From: Pseudocercospora fijiensis CIRAD86
Taxonomy: Eukaryota; Ascomycota; Dothideomycetes; Mycosphaerellales; Mycosphaerellaceae
Length of the DNA stretch: 64,000 nucleotides
Direction: 5' to 3'
Assembly: GCF_000340215.1 (NCBI RefSeq)
Contig: NW_006921557.1
Location: 79,022-143,021, forward strand
Part shown: in pieces, positions 36,601 through 47,100 of the stretch
Layout: the number at the start of each line of letters is the position of its first letter
Position numbering within the stretch: position 1 is the first letter of the stretch
The notes under the pieces: model-generated
What the model saw: only the letters and a program-made list of their open reading frames with translations
Told to the model about the DNA's origin: nothing
The model's database searches: none
Made by a program: the position numbers and the translations under genes

Positions 36601-37330
36601 CGCACGTACGGCGTTTACGATTAGGGGTCTGTTCGTACTAGGGCAGATCTTCTTGCCCTACGGGCTAAGGCTCTTAAGGATATAACTACGACTTCTTAGG
36701 AGGGTCTTGCTCGACAACGTCGCCTTCGGGAGGAAGCTAAGCAGTATTTTAATAACTATAATACTGTTGATTGGGAACCTCTAAAGGTTAGCGATATAGT
36801 CCTTCTATACCGGTCCGAACTAGAGTATAGTTACTCCTATAAGCTAGCCTTTAAGTAGAAGGGTCCTTATAGAGTAAAGGAGGTCCTTTACTCGGGTTCC
36901 GTATACCTTCTTTAGGAGCTAGATAGCGCTATATTAAAGCACTCTCACCCTCGGGCTAATCTAAAGAAGATCGTTGAGTTGCGCGAACCTACCCGCTCTC
37001 CGCCGACCGAGGAGGAAGTTAGTGCCTCTATAGACCCTCTACCGTCCTTAGATGCCTATCGGGAGGAGGATCCTACCGCTATTATAGATCCTGTTCTGCC
37101 TAAGAGCTATGCCTATCCCTAGATTCTTCTTAGTAAGCTATTAGGAATAACTTAAGAACAAAGGGAGGGTTATATACGGATTAACTATATATAGAGCGTT
37201 TCCGATATTGATTCCGATTCTAATAGTAAACTAGACTTCTAGCTATCTAACTCTAACTCCGAGGAACCTAACTAGTCTAGCGATAAAGACCGCCTAGAAT
37301 TATAGCTAGACGACCCCGAGACTAAATAAT
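33640..37330 (+). pseudogene. RT-RNase H-integrase ORF of the Gypsy element, RIP-broken
   Basis: Polymerase polyprotein, frame 1. Reverse transcriptase: PQGATNSVAQFIRIINQVL near 34,545, and the active-site FLDD at 34,624-34,635 (family Y/FxDD), retained. RNase H: TIDSSGEGYG with its first Asp at 35,125, then RECLSVYKALKKFR and the DSLSRRP end segment near 35,475. Integrase: a degraded zinc-binding segment near 35,985-36,050 (YYKSYPKC, with one Cys as Tyr); a catalytic-core Asp in ILDNATNN at 36,301; YYPQSNAIVKRGYRSLINAL near 36,382; and the GPY/F segment KGPYRV near 36,858. The tail to about 37,330 is acidic. About one stop per 15-25 codons, all TAG/TAA. Confidence 0.93.
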
Positions 37331-37593
37331 TGCTTGCTCTTCCTTACCTCTATCTACCTCTACTACGTTGCTTCCTTACTCTTATCGATCGTTCTCCGCG
37401 CTATTAATATAGTGCCGCCCTATACCTTTAGTCCTTACCTATTATCTGTTCCTACTAATGTTTATGCTCTCGTTTATTGCTTTTAGTTTATCCTATTGTT
37501 GTCTTTTGCTTTTGCCTTTACCTTCGATTAATGTTGCTATAACTTTATTCCTTCGCTCTTGTTTCCTTAGATAGAACTATACGAGGCGTGTTT

Positions 37594-37624
37594 TCCTAAT
37601 AATATTCCGGGGGTAGTATTAGGA
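37594..37624. repeat. Modular palindrome 3, downstream of integrase
   Basis: TCCTAATAATATTCC then GGGGGTAGTATTAGGA. It is the same palindrome with two base changes in the left arm. Confidence 0.85.
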
Positions 37625-38027
37625 AGATAGCCGAACCTAACCCCTCTACCCTTCTAGGACCACTTCCCTCTAGATTCCTAGTCTCTAGCAACCGCCCTTA
37701 GGTAGCAACGATAACAAGATACTCCGCTAGAGAAGATTGTTCCTGCCCTAATTAGCATTAGTTACGTAGGATACTAAGAAAGGGAGGATCCCTCTCCCTT
37801 CCTAGCTCTTAGATAGACGTAGCAACCTAGGCCTATAGCCTCTAAGAATAGGGACCTTAGGCCGCTAAGCTTAGTATCTAGAAGAAAGAAGAACGTACGG
37901 GCTACGTTTACATACCTACTACTGCGAAAGGTAATGCTACATCTATAACGATAGTGCTATAGGCTAATACAAGCTGCGCTAGGCCTAGGCGATTTGCTCC
38001 TAGTTGCCGAGCATCTCTAGAGAAAAG

Positions 38028-38054
38028 CTAATACTACCCCGGGGGTGTTATTAG
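38028..38054. repeat. Modular palindrome 4, upstream of the third ORF
   Basis: CTAATACTACCCC then GGGGGTGTTATTAG. Confidence 0.85.
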
Positions 38055-38477
38055 TCCCGCTAGCCTTACTACTATAGATTACTACTAGGTACTCGAACTA
38101 ACTAGTTACATTTCGAGTGCGTAGGAATCTACGAAAGCTAGAGGTTAACAAAGGCGCGTAGTCGCTACTAGTAATTAGCTAGATCGATTGTTAAACTTTA
38201 GCCGCTCTACTAATAAAGGAGTCTCGTATATAGCTTTACTTTTTAGGGTCTATATGTAATCGTTATCCGTTTGCTTTACCGGAACATATAGACTACGCTA
38301 CCTTCGCACCCTATTTAAGGCGAGCCTTCTAAGCCCTTTCTTCTACTCGAATACTAACTAACTTACTACCGCCTACCCCTCCCCCCCTCTTCTATCTAAA
38401 CCCTTTAATTATTATTAACAAGCTACGAACGTTTTTGCAAGCTCGTTACTAACTCCTTTCCGCTCCGGTCGACTAAG

Positions 38478-41216
38478 ATGTCTTCCGGCGCCCTAAATCC
38501 GCTAGGCGCTAGCAGTAGCGGCAACCTACGAGCCCTAAACCTAGGCGTACTAGTCCCGATCGAAGCCCTATCCGATAGCGCCTTAGCTACTACAACTAGC
38601 CTCGAGCACTGCTTCTAGATCGTTACCGGCCTTAAAGATCCTTAAGAGAAGATCTAGAACGCTCGCACCCTACTACGCGTTATCGATAGGAATATTAAGA
38701 AGGCTACTATCTTAGTTACGTACGGTATAAACAACTTACGTTAGTCTATCGGTAAGCGTATCTTTAAGCGCGAGGTTCTTAACGATATAGATATTAAACA
38801 AGCCTTTCCTATCGTCTATAGCCTCGAGACTGCCGGTACCTAGATTCGTTTACGCTTTAAGACCCTCGACTAGGCCTTCGAATATTAGGGAGGACTAAGT
38901 AGTCTTCCTAAGAGCTTTATTAACTTCGCCTACGGTAGATAAGAGCGTATAAAGCAGGTCTCTTCGTTCGTTAACAAGTACAAGGTCCGTCGTTAAGGCG
39001 CCGAGCACCTTTCCCGCACTATAATCTATCGTATATCTACCGCTAGTAAGAAGGTAGGCAAGCAGTCGCTTAACTTGTCCTTTGCGCTTAACGACTTTAC
39101 GACATCCTACTAGAAGCGGCACTACGATGCAATTGTCTAGGTCGATCTCAACGTATAGATAACTAAGGATCTACTAAAAGAGAAGGGCTATCGTATTAAT
39201 AGTATAGGCTTTATTGTTAAAGGTTAAGAGGCTCCTATCGTTAATGTCCTTAAACGTAAGGCTCTTCGCCTAGAAACAGAGGCCGATACAGCTACTAGTC
39301 TCGCGCTCGCTACGGAGATATAGGCTTAAGACCGTCGCTCGACCCGTAACCGTAAAGTCCCTTAGGAAGTTAAAGACGAGCGCGCTAAGGCCGAAGTAGC
39401 GCGCAAGAAGGTATTGTATGCTCGCTAGGCTCTCCGCAAGGCTACTAAGAAGTACAGCGCCCCTTCTAGTACTAACTATAGTACTAACTATAGTAACTCG
39501 GATATTAATATACTAGATATACTACTAGAAGATGTCTCCTCCGAAGGCTCCTTTAGCGAGCGTAGAGATAGAGGGCTCTCGCCGATCCTGTTAACTAAGA
39601 ACATCTATAGTTCTTATAAGGGCGACTCTATTGCGTACCTTATTACTAAGATCGATATAGTTCCTAAAGCCGTAATAGGCGAAGCTCCTACCGCCCTCTC
39701 TATCTATTAACAGCTCGACGACCTTAGTAAGCTAGGAGAAGAGCCGTTCTCTATATATGCTAACTATATTAAGAAGGCCGCTAAGGTCTATAGTCTCTAT
39801 GCTAGTACTAAGGCGAGTGTCCTCGTCGGTCGCCTATTAAAGATTAGTCGCAAGGTTCCTAATCTAGACGCCTTCGCTACCCTTAAGGCTAATTAGGCCT
39901 ATACTAACTAGTTTCCTAGACGCCCTATTGCCGCCCCGATATCTCTAGGACTCTACGCGTTCAACCCTACTAGTACTATTACTCGCGCCCTTACGCTAAC
40001 GGATCGCTAGAGCAAGTTCGTTACCGGTATCCTTAGCTAAGGCACTTCCTTCGACCGCTTTCGCTAGACTAGCAATACTATCTTCCCTTAAGTCTTTAGT
40101 TAGTTATAAGAGCCTCGTAGAGTATATCTTCCTTTCCTTATCGACCTAATATAGGAGGAGTTTAAAATATACCTTTAGTATATACGTGCGATGCCTAAGT
40201 CTAAGCAAGAAGGCCGTAATACCCTTTAAACTTATAGTGTAAGCAACTAAATCGTCCGCTAGTACCCTGCCCTATAGCTCTTAGCTATCGCCCTTCGACC
40301 TAATTACGTATATAAGCTTATCTCCGTCCCTAAGCCTACTAAGTTCTTTAAGGTTAGCGGTACTTACGAAAACTGTCCTTCTAAGGAGTCTGCTCGTCTT
40401 AGACAAGATATAGTTAAGCTCGTAGCTAGCGAGGGTGCTAGTTACCTGCGCATTAAGGTCTGCCTTATATCTAAGGATAAGACTAGCTACTCTACTATTA
40501 TCGAAGGTATATATTAGCCCGAGGTCTTTACGAACTAGGTTGAGAAGCTTAAGGCTCGTAGCCTAGTCCTACTAAGTAAGATCGGTAAGATTACTAACAA
40601 GCACCTTACCGACGACAACCTCGACTACATATTCGATAGTTAGCCTAATAGTAAGGGGCGCAAAGCGGAGTAGATCCTTAATTCTCTAAAGGAGTACGAG
40701 GTCTCTATTTAGATACTATACCTACTATATAGTAATCTAAAGACTAAGAGTAACCGTATATTAATTGACCTAGGCTACTCTCGCGTTATTAACGGTACTA
40801 AGGTTAAGGGCTACGAGAACTTAACAGTCTCTTAGGTTGCTAAAGCATACCGCAATCTAACCGCCCTCCTAGCCTCTAACTCCTTCGTACTATTCGCTTT
40901 CCCTACGGCTATCTTAGTCGAAGGCCTCGGCTACATCTCCGACGCTCTAGTTAGTAGGATTCCTTAGTTAAGTTACGTTGTTTAGAACGAAGTTAAACAG
41001 ATCCTCTAGCTTAATAACGAGGGACTTAAGGAATATCTATACGATTAGGAGAAGGCTACGACGGAAAAGGCTATTAACCTCCTCGTTAATTAAGCTTTCT
41101 ACGAGGGATAGTACTTCGGTACTAATAGCTTTAACGCATGCGGAGGAGATTTCGAAAACCGACTAGCAGATAAGGTTATTGCTAGTAAGGATTACGGCGC
41201 GTTAAAGCAATAGTAA
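38478..41216 (+). pseudogene. Third ORF of the Gypsy element, unrecognised, ~912 codons
   Basis: Not recognised. Frame 0 runs from ATG 38,478 to TAG/TAA at 41,211-41,216 with only RIP-type stops and no frameshift, verified at 38,478, 40,191, 41,103 and the end. The N-terminus is Ser/Gly/Leu-rich (MSSGALNPLGASSGGNLRAL). A basic, probably helical region follows at about residues 270-330 (RRSTRNRKVPQEVKDERAK, then ARKKVLYARQALRKATKK), then a Ser/Thr/Asn-rich acidic linker. The C-terminal half holds EGLGYISDALVSRIP near 40,923. No signal peptide, membrane segment, zinc finger or nuclease motif was seen, so nothing supports an envelope protein. It could be a captured host gene or an element-specific accessory protein. 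Palindromes flank it at 38,028 and 41,271. Confidence 0.7.
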
Positions 41217-41270
41217 GTCTATATAGTATTGCTTAGGAAGTTGTTTTTACATAATTATAGCATCTAGGAT

Positions 41271-41295
41271 TAATACTACCCCGGGGGTATTATTG
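41271..41295. repeat. Modular palindrome 5, downstream of the third ORF
   Basis: TAATACTACCCC then GGGGGTATTATTG, 55 bp after the likely stop of the third ORF. Confidence 0.85.
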
Positions 41296-41387
41296 CGGAG
41301 TTCTAAGAATAGCCTTAGCTAAGAGCGCTAAGGATGCGTATATGTTTGTTTTAAGCGCGTATAATATAAAACGTATCTAGTTAGATA

Positions 41388-41403
41388 CGAAGAAAGGGAG
41401 GGA
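41388..41403 (+). other. Polypurine tract
   Basis: GAAGAAAGGGAGGGA immediately before the 3' LTR. This is the expected position and composition for the plus-strand primer of reverse transcription. Confidence 0.8.
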
Positions 41404-41682
41404 TATTAGCTAGTAACCGGCCCTACACCTATAGGCTAGTTTTGAGCCTATATAAGAGGCCTCCTTCTATAGAGTAGATAGATTATCAACCTCGTATAGC
41501 ACATTGTTTATATTACACTTCTACAATGCCTATATTGCAGGGCTCTAGTTATCAGCCTAAGCGATAGTCTCGTTATCCTATCTTACTAAACATAGCTGCC
41601 TATATTGCTATAGGTTATATTACCCTCGGTAGCCTATACTATTGCTACGAGTAGTAGTAGTAGTGTTGGTTTCCGTCCTTTA
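41404..41682 (+). repeat. 3' LTR of the Gypsy element
   Basis: 279 bp, matching the 5' LTR without indels. It keeps CpA or TpG at nine or more of the 11 differing sites, so it has received fewer RIP changes than the 5' LTR. Confidence 0.92.
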
Positions 41683-41686
41683 ATAT

Positions 41687-42450
41687 GCTTAGCTAGGACG
41701 ATAGTAACTAGCCGCACTAGACGTTCGGCTTTAATTAGGAGCCCGCGAGGTAGTATTTAGCGTTAGCTAAAGTCGCTATAGTATTCGGTAGGTTACTAGA
41801 GTACTAGGATAAAGATAACCTAGTAGACGAATACCGACTATAGTAAGGGTAGATTACGTTTATAGCGTTATTTAACGCTATAGCTCTAGTAATACGCCCG
41901 CCTTACCTATCCGTAACCTACTAGCCGACGGCCTAGACTAGACGGGCTAAGTGCTATACTTCGGTCTGCCTATATTATACGAGACGGTAGTTCTCTAAAC
42001 TATTTAAGGACGTTGTCTAGCAACCGTAGTAGGGGTTAGATACATCGACGTAGAAGGATATATTGCGAGTATTCCTTATTATATATCGCTAGAGAAGCTA
42101 GTATACGAGTCGATATATAGTCGAAGAGCTACTCGATGCCTTAATAGTACTAGACGCCGACACCGAACCTTCCTACGACTAGAATATAATCGCTAGTATA
42201 GTAGCGGATATAGAAGCGTATACTCTCTCCGATACGGAGTTTAGTAGACATAATCTAGCGGATAAGATGCTAGTACGGCTCTCGGTGTATATATTACCCG
42301 TTATTCTAGTATCGACTAAAGGACGAGATAATAAGGGAAGGTAGGCGGTATTGCGGTACCTATTATTAGGTTCTAATTATACGCGCTTTAACCTACGTAC
42401 TAGCGACTTTAATATACGAAGCGAAGCGGTCTAGTATAGGTTACGGTGCT
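41687..42450 (+). pseudogene. Unknown gene, 3' part beyond the retrotransposon
   Basis: Continuation of the gene at 28.5-29.39 kb. Reading on from the insertion site gives LALAKVAIVFGRLLEYQDKD, RRAKCYTSVCLYYTRRQFSK, YIVEELLDALIVLDADTEPS and IVADIEAYTLSDTEFSRHN. The last of these runs many codons with no stop. No domain recognised. The region ends before a short (TA)n run at 42,466-42,482. The frame continuity across the target-site duplication is the strongest sign that this is one real gene. Confidence 0.5.
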
Positions 42451-42564
42451 TATAGCATAATAGAGTATATATATATATATATTAGTAGTCGGACGTATAA
42501 AGGTTAGTTACTATAGATACGTAATAATATTTACATAATCCTATATAAAGTAATTTGTATACCG

Positions 42565-43560
42565 TTACAGCCTAGATATTTTGCTATTAGTTAAAGAGGT
42601 CAGTATACGATATAATAGCTTATAGATTTTGTTATCTAGCAAAGTAGGTAGTATACGATACGCTAATTTAGAGGGTTTGCCGTCTAGCAAACGGGTCGGT
42701 ATATAAGATAGCAGCCTATAGATTTTGCTATCTAGCAAAGAGGTCGGTATGCAAGATAGCAGCCTACGGATTTTGCTATCTAGCAAAGAGGTCGGCATAT
42801 AAGATAGCTACCTATAGATTTTGCCGTCTAGCAAACGGGTCGGCATACAAGATAGCAGCCTATAGATTTTGCTATCTAGCAAAGAGGTCGGTATACAAGA
42901 TAGCAGCCTACGGATTTTGCTATCTAGCAAAGAGGTCGGCATATAAGATAGCTGCCTATAGATTTTACCGTCTAGCAAACGGGTCGGTATATAAGATAGC
43001 AGCCTATAGATTTTGCTATCTAGCAAACGGGTCGGCATATAAGATAGCAGCCTATAGACTTTGCTATCTAGTAAAGAGGTCGGTATACAAGATAGCTACC
43101 TATAGATTTTGCTATCCGGTAAAGAGGTTATTATATAAGATAGCTGCCTATAGATTTTATTATCTAGCAAAGAGGTCGGTATATAAGATAGCAGCGTATA
43201 GGTTTTGCTATCTAGCAAAGATGTTATTATATAAGATAGCAGCGTATAGATTTTGCCGTCTAGCAAACGGGTTAGCGTATAATATAATACTACTTTCAAT
43301 TCGCCGTCTAGTAAACGGGTCGACACGTAAGATAGTAGCGTATAGATTTTAATATCTAGTAAATAGGTCGATATACGATACACTATCTCGGATGTTTTAC
43401 TATCTAGTAGATAGGCCAATATATAAGATAACAACCTATAGATTTGCTATATAGCAAAATAGTCGTCGTATAAGATAATAGCCTATAGGTTTCGCTATAT
43501 AGCGAATAGGTTAGTATATACGATAGTCGCCTAAGGGTTTGACCGTCTAGTAAATAGGTA
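42565..43560. repeat. 48-bp minisatellite, 21 units
   Basis: Twenty-one cores spaced exactly 48 bp apart, at about 42,575, 42,623, 42,671 and so on to 43,535. The typical unit is TATAGATTTTGCTATCTAGC, then AAAGAGGTCGGTATACAAG, then ATAGCAGCC. Cores alternate between GCTATC and GCCGTC types. Units from 42,719 to 43,006 form a 144-bp higher-order repeat (three units, repeated twice almost identically). Long minus-strand frames here (42,565-43,434) simply read the 16-residue repeat and are not genes. The core resembles the intron palindromes. Confidence 0.93.
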
Positions 43561-44100
43561 AGTGTATATAATAGGGACCTATAAGGCGAGTTAGGATTAT
43601 CGGAAGTAGAGAAGTATTAGAGAGAACTATTAGGGTAAGAGCAATAAGGGAGTGAAATATAGCAAACTATTATAGAGTAAACTATACGGGAGTAAGACAT
43701 TATAGAGTAAACTAGATCCTAGAGCCAAATATTCTAGTATTACAATGTTCGAGCACATAGCGTAGGCGCGGCCGTGCGTCCTCTAAATACTAAATAGGGA
43801 CATTAGAATGTTTGTACTAAAAGGTTTGCTTTCTATTAGTAGACCTCGCCTACGGCCGCAGAATTCGCCCGTAGCCGTTTCTTCTCGTTGCCCCTAAGAG
43901 TCGGTTATATGCCTACGTATTGTTTATATACGACTCCCTTTACGTCGCTCCTACGCAAAGTTTAGACAATCTACCTTCGCGTCCTAAGTCTCGCTAATCT
44001 ATCCTAGCGTAAATATAGCTACTAGACAATCTATTCTTTTTATTAGCAGCTTGTTACTTTATACTATTACCTTACTATTATAGCAGATTACTAGCCCCTT
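43561..44100. other. Region between minisatellite and helicase gene B, probable promoter
   Basis: No coding motif. It has imperfect repeats around TATAGAGTAAACTA (near 43,671 and 43,701). It is the upstream region of the helicase gene. The shared TATATAAATT promoter module was not found here. Confidence 0.4.
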
Positions 44101-47100
44101 TATTGTATATAAGTATAGGTTTCTTCTTTACAAGTACAACGCGCGTCTAATAGAGATGTCTCGACCCGACTTAATCTTATTACCCCCGCGTAGTGTAAAG
44201 ATTTCCTCGTAGTGTAGAAACTAACCGACGAGAACGCAATAGCTCTTAAAGTCCTATACGGACCTAACGAACCTAGAACTACGAAGACAGACATACTTAG
44301 GCGTATATTCGAATAGATCGGTAATTCTATCGAGAGTAACTCGGTTAGGGCGACTATACTCTAGCGGTACGCTCTATAGTACAAGATCTAGGAGACTAGT
44401 GCTAATCCTTTACTCCGTATATCCTAAGCCTTCGTTCGAAGCCTCGACTAGTACGGCCTAATCTATTGCGCCGTCGTCCTCGGAATATCTATAGACGCCT
44501 CCCGCCGAGTAAGTAACCGTATTATCGAAGCCGCCTAGGGCGAAGATTAGTTTACTTAAGCCTCGGAGCTTGTCCGGCTTCTGTTTAGCGCTCTACTTTT
44601 AGTACCTAAACGCATTCTCGCCGACATTGTAGCTACTACTCGGATTAGACTCAGTCTCGAAGAAGCCTATCGCTTCTAGATATAAGGCAAACGGAAGAGG
44701 CTCGCGGAAGCCTAGTATAGTCGCGTTAATAAGAGGAAGAGCGCTCTTTACGATTTTATTACCGGTAGTAATATTACCGCTATAAGAGACGCTTATAAAC
44801 CGAAACCTAGCAAGGAACGCACGATGTAGGCCTACCTACCTAACATTCCTAAAGACTATATCGTTCTCTAAGGCTTTAAGACGGGGCGCAATTTACTAGC
44901 GCTAAAAAAACACCTATTACGCGCCTTATACAAAAAACATCTAAGGAAACCTAGGGTTAAAGCGGGTAGTAACATACTAGTACTAGATTTATAGCTAGAA
45001 GACGATAGCGCAGAACCCGATATGCCGGTATTAGACGACGAAGGAGGGAAAGGTACCTAGGACAATCCTCTTAACGTAGACGGAGATACGGCTTCTAATT
45101 TTCTTAATATATACGATAGATTAGAGCTCTGTTTACAATGTCGCCGGCTTAGCCGTAGAGAAGGGATAGAAGCCTACTATATACACTGCCGCAAATAGTA
45201 GATAGACTTTACCTATGCTTTGCTACCGAATATTAGAGAGCGTCTCGCTACGTTAGGCCGGCTACCGTATATATAAACTTCAATTACTCCGTTCCTACTA
45301 CGTACCGTCCCTATACCTAATATATATAAATGCTAACTAGTTTGCTATATAGCGAAAGATCTACCCGTTTTCTAGCTAGCAAAGTAGTCTGTATCTTGTA
45401 CCTTTTACTCAATCTTACGACCGCCTCGCTTAGAAGCCCGTAACCTATACGTATATAGCTCCCTACTATCCCGAGGTAGATTAGCTCGTAGCTATATACT
45501 ATCTATTCTAACCGCCTACCCGGATTTCTAACTAGTTTATACCTACGCTATACTAAGTTATATTCTATACGACCTTCGCCTTATTATCTTCCTATATACT
45601 ATTTATAGTAGATACGGCCTATATAGAGATACTATTAAGGTTTGGGTTAGACAATCCGCGCCTTAACTACTTTAGTCTATAAAGGAGGCGATAGATATAC
45701 GTCCGTTAACGCGCTCTCGCGATTGATATATTATTACGATCGAGATTATTAGGGTTATAAGAACTACTCCTAATACCTAGGGACCTATATACCGGAAAGA
45801 TACCGTTTCGAGGATTACTTCTATTATCTTCCTTAATATCGCATTATTAAGTGCGTAACTTGCCGATACGCCGTACCCCCTTACTATTTTTACGCTTACC
45901 TTAGCCGCTAATACCGATATACTATTCCTATTACTATCTATCGCCTTCTTATCGAAGAATTTAAGCCGTTCCCCGATATTGCTATAATACCCGACTAGGT
46001 AATTTGGCCCTAGCTAACCGATAATTAAGCCCCGGAGTTCCCGCTCTACTTCGATTGTTTCCGATATACTACCGTCGACGAATAGGGCGAATAATATACG
46101 GCTGTCTTTTACTCGCGTGCCTCGATATAAGAGTATTATAAAACGCGATATAAGTAGACTAATACCTAAACTCGGGGCGGTAGTAGAAAAGCCCGCCTAT
46201 AAGAGATACCTAATCGCCTATAGGAGAGCAATGTCTACGTATAGCAATTCTTCTACCCTAAAGCTAGGTACGAACCCGGATAGAATCGCCTATTCTAGGT
46301 CTATCGTCGCGCTCGTATAGTGCCTATTCCCTCCTTATCGTATAACGACTAGTTTGCGTCTACCCTAATTAAAGCCTAGGCCGATATCCGGGAGAAACTA
46401 GACGAGGATCGAAATATCGTTTACGATAGCTTAGCCTACGTATCTACCCTCCCTCCCTAGATTTAGTAACTCTTTATCGACCTTTACGTCGTCTTACTTT
46501 ATAAAGACGAAATACAGGCCGCTATCCGCCTCCCTAAAGAAGATAATAAGCCCTATACTATAGAAGTTATCGCTATCGCTCGCCGAGCGTTCTCTTATAC
46601 GATAAGGTATTATAGCGAAAGTAGCCCCTATTTTAACCTTACTAATTCCCGCAAGTAAGCCCTCGCTAACTTTTATAATATAATATAGAAGTCCGACTAT
46701 TATAAATATTTTCGCTTTCGGCGCTATAAGACCCGCTCGAGCGAACTTAAATACGCCGATGCTATATTATACGCGCTAGTATATTTTATTCGTTATATCT
46801 CCCCTAAAGTTCTATTTTTCCCTTCTATAATGTCGCCTACCGATAAACTTAATAACGACGTCGACGCTAAAGTCGCTAGTTAAGTAAGCGATAAAGTCGA
46901 TAAAAAAGTCGACTATAGCCCCGCTTAAGTAACGCCGACCGACGAATAGCGCGAACTCTAAAATAAACTTAGCGACCGCGTCCGAAGCGGTATTACCGAG
47001 ACGGAAGAACTAGAACTGTATCCTCTTATTTCCTAGTTATTACTCTCTCTATTCTAGTACCTAATTAGTAGTCGTCGGTTCTACTTCCTACTCCTTAGCT

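Larger units (their letters stand above)
37331..38477 (+). other. Spacer between integrase and the third ORF, with promoter-like features
   Basis: No coding motif. It contains two modular palindromes (37,594-37,624 and 38,028-38,054) and polypurine runs such as AAGAAAGGGAGGA near 37,777, resembling the tract before the 3' LTR. A pyrimidine-rich segment at about 38,330-38,410, including a C7 run, lies 70-150 bp before the ATG of the third ORF. Such CT-rich tracts usually lie near transcription starts in filamentous fungi, so the third ORF may have its own promoter. Confidence 0.55.
29390..41682 (+). mobile_element. Ty3/Gypsy LTR retrotransposon, 12.3 kb, with a third ORF
   Basis: Complete but inactivated LTR element with 279-bp LTRs, 4-5-bp target duplication, leader, Gag-protease, RT-RNase H-integrase, an extra ~912-codon ORF and a polypurine tract. 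The order protease, RT, RNase H, integrase places it in Ty3/Gypsy; the GPY/F-type KGPYRV after integrase fits. It is longer than most fungal Gypsy elements (about 5-8 kb) because of the extra ORF and spacers. It retains more CpA and TpG than the surrounding DNA, which suggests later insertion or fewer rounds of RIP. Five copies of a C/G-rich palindrome lie between its modules. Confidence 0.92.

Noticed and set aside
37158..37790. Internal polypurine tracts as a second 3' LTR boundary
   Set aside because: AAAGGGAGG runs near 37,160 and 37,777 resemble the tract at 41,388, but no LTR sequence follows them.
38895..39122. 75-codon minus-strand frame
   Set aside because: Antisense shadow of the third ORF of the Gypsy element.
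40978..41166. 62-codon plus-strand frame
   Set aside because: It is in frame 1, while the third ORF runs in frame 0 through the same bases.
42460..42485. (TA)n microsatellite as a centromere or origin signal
   Set aside because: A short run in TpA-rich DNA is expected by chance; nothing else supports it.
42565..43434. Three long minus-strand frames (77, 76 and 112 codons)
   Set aside because: They only read the 48-bp minisatellite as a 16-residue repeat; phase is kept because 48 is a multiple of three.
43561..44100. Shared TATATAAATT promoter module before helicase B
   Set aside because: The ordered elements are absent; the helicase gene seems to use a different promoter.
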